NCBI GenBank assembly: GCA_002343455.1
Contig: DDSR01000237.1
Span: 1,048 to 32,082 of the forward strand
Direction: 5' to 3'
Source of the DNA: Deltaproteobacteria bacterium UBA2385
GTDB lineage: Bacteria > Myxococcota_A > UBA796 > UBA2385
DNA: 31,035 nucleotides
The position numbers and the translations under genes were made by a program. Positions 29,532-31,035 of this stretch are shown here, piece by piece. The notes under the pieces were generated by a model that had not been told where the DNA came from, did not search any database, and saw only the letters and a list, made by a program, of their open reading frames with translations. Position 1 is the first letter of the stretch, and each line of letters starts with the position of its first letter.

Positions 29532-31035
29532 TTGCTGCTCCTCCTCGCCATGGCCGCCGCCGCTGCCCCCCCGGTCCTCCTGCCGGGGGGTGAGCTCGTC
29601 GCGGGTGAGGCCGGACTGGTCGACCTGTGGGCCCCCGAGCTGCCGACCGATACGACCATCCGGGCGCGCGCGAGCGGGGGGCAGGCCGGACCGGTCGAGC
29701 GCCTCGCCGACGGGCGGATCCGGGTGGCGGTGCAGCCCTCGACGGCGGGCCGCTTCGAGCTCTTCCTGGCCCTGAGCGGCCCCGGCGGCAAGGAGAGCGG
29801 GCGCTACGCCTTCGAGGTCCAGCCCCCGATGGCCGGCGGGCTCAGCATCGAGGCCCGGCCGCTGGAGACGCCGGTCGGCGGCGCTCCGGTCGAGCTGCTG
29901 GTGCGCCCCCAGGCCGCGGATCGGCGTGCCCCCGGCGAGCGTCGGCTCTTGATCCAGACCAGCGCCGGCCGGGTTGAGGGACCGCAGGCCGCCGACAAGG
30001 GCTGGACGCTGCGCTTCACCCCGCCCGATCGGCTCGCCGAGCCCCTCTTCGCCATCGTCACCGTCGCCGACGCCGCCGCGCCAGGCGCCACCCCGGGCTG
30101 GGTCGCCATCCCTGTCGCGACGCCGACCACCCTGCGCTTTCCCTTCGAGGCGGGGGCCTCCTGCGCGCTGCTCGTCGGGGAGCAGCGCTTCGGCCCGGTC
30201 AGCTCCGACGAAGAAGGCAAGCTGAGCTTCGCGCTGACCCTCCCACCGGGCCACGCGCGCGGTGAGCTGGAGTGTCAGCACCAGGGCCAGAGCCTGCGGC
30301 GCACGGTGGCCCTGCCCTCGGGCAAGGAGCCGACCCTGGCCGTCCTGCCCCTGCCCGCCCGGGTCCCGGCCGGGGCCAGCCTGAGCCTGAACATGGTGGT
30401 GCTCGAGGCCGACGGGACCCCCCGGATGGCCGGCACCGCCCCCTCGATCGAGGCCAGCTCGGGACGGGTGGAGGAGTCGAAGCTGGTCGGATCGGGGCTG
30501 GCCACGGCCCGCTGGACCGCGCCCGACAGCCCCGGGGTGGTCACGCTGAAGGCCAACCTGCTGGGCGGACAGGCCCAGGCCCGGGTCGAGGTGGTCGCCG
30601 CATCGGCCTCCGGGCAGGCTACCGGCCAGGCCCCCGCCGCGATCCTGGGCTGGACCAGCACCCCGATCCTGCCCGCCGGTCACCGCGCCCCCGTCGCCGC
30701 CTCCGTCCTGGTGGTCGACGAGCTCGGCCTGCCCGTGCCCGGCCTCACCCTGGAGCTGAGCGCCGAGAAGGCCAAGGTCGCCGCAAGCGTACGCACCGAC
30801 GCCCAGGGCCGCGGGCGGGTGCAGCTCAGCCCCCTGGAGGACGGGGTCGTCGTCCTGAACATGAGCCTGGGTGGTGTCCGCAGTGCGATGTCCATCCTGG
30901 TCGGCCAGGGGGGAGAGGCCCTCAGCGACGCGCCGGCCACGGGGACCCTGCGAGACCAGGCCCTCCGGGAGCGCGCCCGCGCGGCGGCGAGCGGCGAGGC
31001 CCTCCCTCCCCTCCCCTCGCCCACCGCTCCGACCG
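29532..31035 (+). CDS. Exported Ig-like (Big_1-type) protein, 3' end beyond window
   Basis: At least 501 aa; the frame is open to the last base. Start assigned to TTG 29532, which gives a good signal peptide (LLLLLAMAAAAAPPVLLPGG); the internal ATG at 29550 would leave too short a hydrophobic core. No clear ribosome site. The mature part is a string of beta-rich modules: a first domain to about residue 98 (GRYAFEVQPP), one with PVELLVRPQ...LLIQTSAGRVEG, one with SLSLNMVVLEADGTP...SIEASSGRVEES...SPGVVTLKANLLGG, and one with APVAASVLVVDELGLPVPGLTLELSAEKAKV...DAQGRGRVQLSP, the pattern of bacterial Ig-like group 1 repeats. The end becomes Pro/Ala-rich. Probably a secreted or surface adhesive/structural protein; same strand as the carbamoyltransferase, 87 nt downstream. 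Confidence 0.72.
   Translation, partial: MLLLLAMAAAAAPPVLLPGGELVAGEAGLVDLWAPELPTDTTIRARASGGQAGPVERLADGRIRVAVQPSTAGRFELFLALSGPGGKESGRYAFEVQPPMAGGLSIEARPLETPVGGAPVELLVRPQAADRRAPGERRLLIQTSAGRVEGPQAADKGWTLRFTPPDRLAEPLFAIVTVADAAAPGATPGWVAIPVATPTTLRFPFEAGASCALLVGEQRFGPVSSDEEGKLSFALTLPPGHARGELECQHQGQSLRRTVALPSGKEPTLAVLPLPARVPAGASLSLNMVVLEADGTPRMAGTAPSIEASSGRVEESKLVGSGLATARWTAPDSPGVVTLKANLLGGQAQARVEVVAASASGQATGQAPAAILGWTSTPILPAGHRAPVAASVLVVDELGLPVPGLTLELSAEKAKVAASVRTDAQGRGRVQLSPLEDGVVVLNMSLGGVRSAMSILVGQGGEALSDAPATGTLRDQALRERARAAASGEALPPLPSPTAPT

Noticed and set aside
27609..30683. 1024-aa open frame on the minus strand
   Set aside because: It is antisense to the carbamoyltransferase and Ig-like genes, rich in Gly/Arg/Asp/Val from GC-rich codon shadowing, and has no recognisable domain or ribosome site.
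1..31035. Mobile element, prophage or defence island
   Set aside because: No transposase, integrase, phage, restriction or toxin gene was recognised; the Trypco1-like gene alone is not enough to call a defence locus.

Overview
The window is GC-rich (visibly about 70%) and tightly packed. No gene-free stretch exceeds about 175 bases, and nothing resembling a transposase, integrase, phage gene or CRISPR array is present. Two unrelated pieces appear to be joined. Bases 1 to about 1532 carry a 2-oxoglutarate/Fe dioxygenase and a threonine-dehydratase-type PLP enzyme whose style resembles Burkholderiales (inference). The second gene loses its C-terminus exactly where a leftward gene of the rest of the window loses its own. 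This looks like a chimeric assembly join, or less likely a real rearrangement. From there to the end the content is coherent and suggests a Gram-negative, Myxococcota-like (former Deltaproteobacteria) organism. It has an LptE-type lipoprotein, several other lipoproteins, an outer-membrane barrel protein, a (Gly-Gly-Thr-Asp)-repeat lipoprotein, a kinase-like membrane protein and an Ig-domain surface protein. The taxonomy is inference.

Layout: (a) 1.5-9.4 kb, a leftward housekeeping block: ugd, lepA, a signal-peptidase-I-like gene, a small membrane protein, pyrR-pyrB-pyrC', greA and a truncated gene. The pyrimidine genes overlap, and the dihydroorotase lacks its metal-binding histidines, as in the non-catalytic PyrC' partner of aspartate carbamoyltransferase. 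(b) 9.5-13.6 kb, rpsT and rpsU (rightward, with GTG and TTG starts), lptE-holA (leftward), an outer-membrane barrel protein behind a good sigma-70-like promoter, a TatT-like lipoprotein and tRNA-Leu(UAA). (c) 13.7-17.1 kb, a short DnaK-type chaperone translationally coupled to a lipoprotein gene, whose 3' end runs into the terminator and 3' end of the opposing tRNA-Ala(GGC), then a coiled-coil protein.

(d) 17.2-23.6 kb, an NmrA-like oxidoreductase facing a leftward five-gene series: a cyclic-nucleotide-binding protein, a DUF1444-like protein, a TlpA-like thioredoxin, a lipoprotein 5'-nucleotidase and an organophosphate-family MFS transporter. A 63-aa protein diverges from it. (e) 23.7-27.6 kb, a methyltransferase, a Trypco1-like small protein, a DUF374 acyltransferase, a membrane pseudokinase-like protein and the Gly-Thr-Asp repeat lipoprotein. 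(f) 27.7 kb to the end, a NodU/CmcH-type carbamoyltransferase and a large Ig-like exported protein that runs off the window.

I did not find an unmistakable new system. The best leads are the cNMP-sensor/5'-nucleotidase/OPA-transporter cluster, the pseudokinase fused to membrane hairpins, the solitary Trypco1-like gene, and two housekeeping enzymes with altered catalytic residues (PyrC and LepB).
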